From SCUN01 sp964343975 (GTDB lineage Bacteria; Acidobacteriota; Vicinamibacteria; Vicinamibacterales; SCN-69-37): DNA of 22,934 bases. The stretch is taken from NCBI GenBank assembly GCA_964343975.1, contig CAYFLU010000033.1, positions 1-22,934 of the forward strand, read 5' to 3'. Numbering within the stretch: position 1 is the first letter of the stretch; the number at the start of each line of letters is the position of its first letter. Positions 22,545 through 22,934 of the stretch are shown one piece after another. Under the pieces are notes generated by a model. That model was given only the letters and a program-made list of their open reading frames with translations. It did not search any database and was not told the DNA's origin. Position numbers and translations under genes: made by a program.

Positions 22545-22871
22545 ATGGTGGGCATCACAGACAACGCGGCGCTGCAGATTCCGAAGCTGCTCGCGAAGCA
22601 TCAGATGGCCGAGGGCGGTCTGCGCGTGGGCGTGAAGGCGGGCGGCTGTTCCGGCTTCGAGTACGTCTTCGAGTGGGAAACCGCGCCGAAGGACAACGAC
22701 ATCATCTACACGCTGCCGAACGGCGCGCGCGTGTGGGTGGATCCGCGCAGCCACCGGCTGCTTGACGGCACCACGCTCGACTACGACACGAGCCTCCTCA
22801 GCCGGGGCTTCGTCTTCCAGAATCCGCATGCGAAGAGCACGTGCGGGTGCGGCCAGAGTTTCTCGCTCTAG
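22545..22871 (+). CDS. sufA: A-type Fe-S cluster carrier (SufA/IscA/HesB family)
   Basis: A 108-residue protein with the three cluster ligands of A-type carriers: C35 in GGCSGFEYVFEW, and C100 and C102 in STCGCGQSFSL at the C-terminus. The length is standard. ATG 22545 is supported by GAGGT (22533-22537). It binds and hands on [2Fe-2S] or [4Fe-4S] clusters in the cytoplasm. It lies between the regulator and sufB, so it is the second gene of the suf operon. ErpA- or HesB-type naming is also possible; sufA is given from context. Confidence 0.94.
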   Translation: MVGITDNAALQIPKLLAKHQMAEGGLRVGVKAGGCSGFEYVFEWETAPKDNDIIYTLPNGARVWVDPRSHRLLDGTTLDYDTSLLSRGFVFQNPHAKSTCGCGQSFSL

Positions 22872-22880
22872 ACATTCACC

Positions 22881-22934
22881 ATGGCCACCGAAACCAACCA
22901 GATCGAAGAACTCACCGGCACCGAATACAAGTAC
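22881..22934 (+). CDS. sufB: SufB N-terminus (3'-truncated by window edge)
   Basis: Eighteen codons are visible, starting at ATG 22881, nine bases after the sufA stop. The translated end LTGTEYKY matches the segment that precedes the Y-K-Y-G-F start of many SufB proteins. SufB is the scaffold of the SufBCD Fe-S assembly complex. The call rests on this short match plus the rrf2-sufA context. Confidence 0.8.
   Translation, partial: MATETNQIEELTGTEYKY

Overview
The window reads as a high-G+C, gene-dense bacterial chromosome segment with no plasmid, phage or insertion-sequence genes. The mix of genes (a long PD40 propeller-amidohydrolase fusion, an S41 protease, a LolA-like periplasmic protein, a DUF4097 protein, SIMPL, FabI, a HyuA/HyuB pair, and a suf operon led by an Rrf2 regulator) suggests Acidobacteriota, perhaps class Vicinamibacteria. 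That is an inference from gene style; no rRNA or other phylogenetic marker was available to test it.

Layout. (1) 1-3925, + strand: the 3' part of hyuA, then hyuB and an MFS transporter, overlapping one another; this looks like an uptake and hydrolysis unit for a hydantoin- or oxoproline-like compound. (2) 3915-4133, - strand: a 72-residue orphan. (3) 4167-7864, + strand: a LolA-like exported protein, an S41 protease, an unusual zinc-ribbon protein with a Gly/Asn/His tail, and fabI. (4) 7915-10710: a 931-residue exported PD40-amidohydrolase. (5) 10711-11028, - strand: a small orphan, divergent from nagA (11067-12368), which carries an in-frame tandem-repeat insertion; a DUF4097 protein follows. 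(6) queC (-) and queD (+), divergent across 16 bp. (7) 14418-18887, - strand: hom, CaiB-type CoA transferase, a 142-residue orphan, mntH and usp, tightly packed and read in that order. (8) SIMPL (+), rmuC (-), moeZ-like E1/rhodanese (+). (9) From 22069: rrf2-sufA-sufB, the start of a SUF Fe-S assembly operon, cut by the window end.

Regulation. Five intergenic regions are divergent. Four of them hold overlapping TANNNT boxes that can be read as -10 elements on both strands, and two share the same 9-mer TAGAGTGTA. Several genes have a TANNNT box 5-8 nt before the start codon and no Shine-Dalgarno sequence, which suggests leaderless mRNAs. Genes inside operons or behind longer leaders do have Shine-Dalgarno sequences. 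Upstream of rrf2 is a large symmetric inverted repeat made of two GAC-N7-GTC sites, like IscR type-1 operators, with one copy next to the putative -10.

The most unusual items are the nagA repeat insertion with its ordered codon blocks, the rrf2 operator, the bidirectional/leaderless promoter pattern, and the zinc-ribbon/GN-tail protein. No stretch over 300 bases lacks a gene; the longest gaps are 120 bp (6258-6377) and 105 bp (21964-22068).
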